NCBI GenBank assembly: GCA_003646745.1
Contig: QMLM01000127.1
Coordinates: forward strand, 1-5,238
Reading direction: 5' to 3'
Source of the DNA: Deltaproteobacteria bacterium
GTDB taxonomy: Bacteria; Desulfobacterota; B13-G15; RBG-16-54-18
DNA: 5,238 nucleotides
Below are positions 5,147 through 5,238 of this stretch, piece by piece; within the stretch, counting starts at the first letter, position 1, and each line of letters starts with the position of its first letter. Position numbers and translations under genes: made by a program. A model generated the notes under the pieces. The model had not been told where the DNA came from. It saw nothing but the letters and a program-made list of their open reading frames with translations, and searched no databases.

Positions 5147-5238
5147 ATGGAAAGAAAATTGGGTATTGTCAGGAATCGTGATCAGAAAGGAATGAGTAAT
5201 GTGGCCTTAAAGAACAGGGACGAGAAGATAGCCGATGT
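5147..5238 (+). CDS. Unrecognised protein, N-terminal 30 residues (runs off right edge)
   Basis: A frame open to the window end begins at ATG 5147 with MERKLGIVRNRDQKG and continues with a charged stretch. GGAG at 5137-5140 lies six bases before the ATG and supports the start. It follows the MJ0042-type gene by 43 bases on the same strand, so it may be the third gene of the sigma-54-driven transcript. Thirty hydrophilic residues are too few to name a family, and the reading frame could still prove spurious. Confidence 0.45.
   Translation, partial: MERKLGIVRNRDQKGMSNVALKNRDEKIAD

Noticed and set aside
4719..5147. Minus-strand open frame of 142 codons across the zinc-ribbon genes
   Set aside because: It covers two plus-strand genes with clear CxxC motifs and Shine-Dalgarno sites; its own translation has no recognisable domain.

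Overview
This window reads as chromosomal DNA of a Gram-negative-type bacterium. AmpD (cytoplasmic anhydro-muropeptide recycling), a sigma-54 promoter signature, an MJ0042-type zinc ribbon and a HEPN-family remnant together recall Desulfobacterota / former Deltaproteobacteria. That taxonomic guess is inference; no rRNA or lineage marker is present.

Left part (1-960, minus strand): the 5' end of an unrecognised gene runs off the left edge (start at 185). Upstream of it on the same strand is an intact YhhQ/VUT-family membrane protein (960-268), probably a queuosine-precursor transporter. A candidate sigma-70 promoter lies between the two.

Middle (1035-4042, plus strand): a tight four-gene run, diverging from the transporter across 74 bases. 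It encodes an inner-membrane permease of the DppC/OppC type, AmpD (4-base ATGA overlap), an alpha/beta hydrolase (14-base gap, strong Shine-Dalgarno) and the 16S rRNA methyltransferase RsmE (8-base overlap). The permease has no partner permease, ATPase or binding protein in view. Its coupling to AmpD suggests muropeptide uptake feeding peptidoglycan recycling. The other two genes look like ordinary operon passengers.

Right part (4043-5238): about 520 bases without an intact gene hold a 5'-truncated HEPN-domain remnant (4082-4327), an AT-rich stretch with no convincing gene, and a textbook-spaced sigma-54 (-24/-12) promoter at 4493-4508. Three small plus-strand genes follow: a 95-residue cysteine-rich protein with two CxxC knuckles, a 76-residue MJ0042-type zinc ribbon protein, and an unrecognised gene running off the right edge. 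Sigma-54 control of two small zinc-ribbon proteins is the least explained feature of the window.

No tRNA, rRNA, CRISPR array, insertion sequence or convincing rho-independent terminator was seen.
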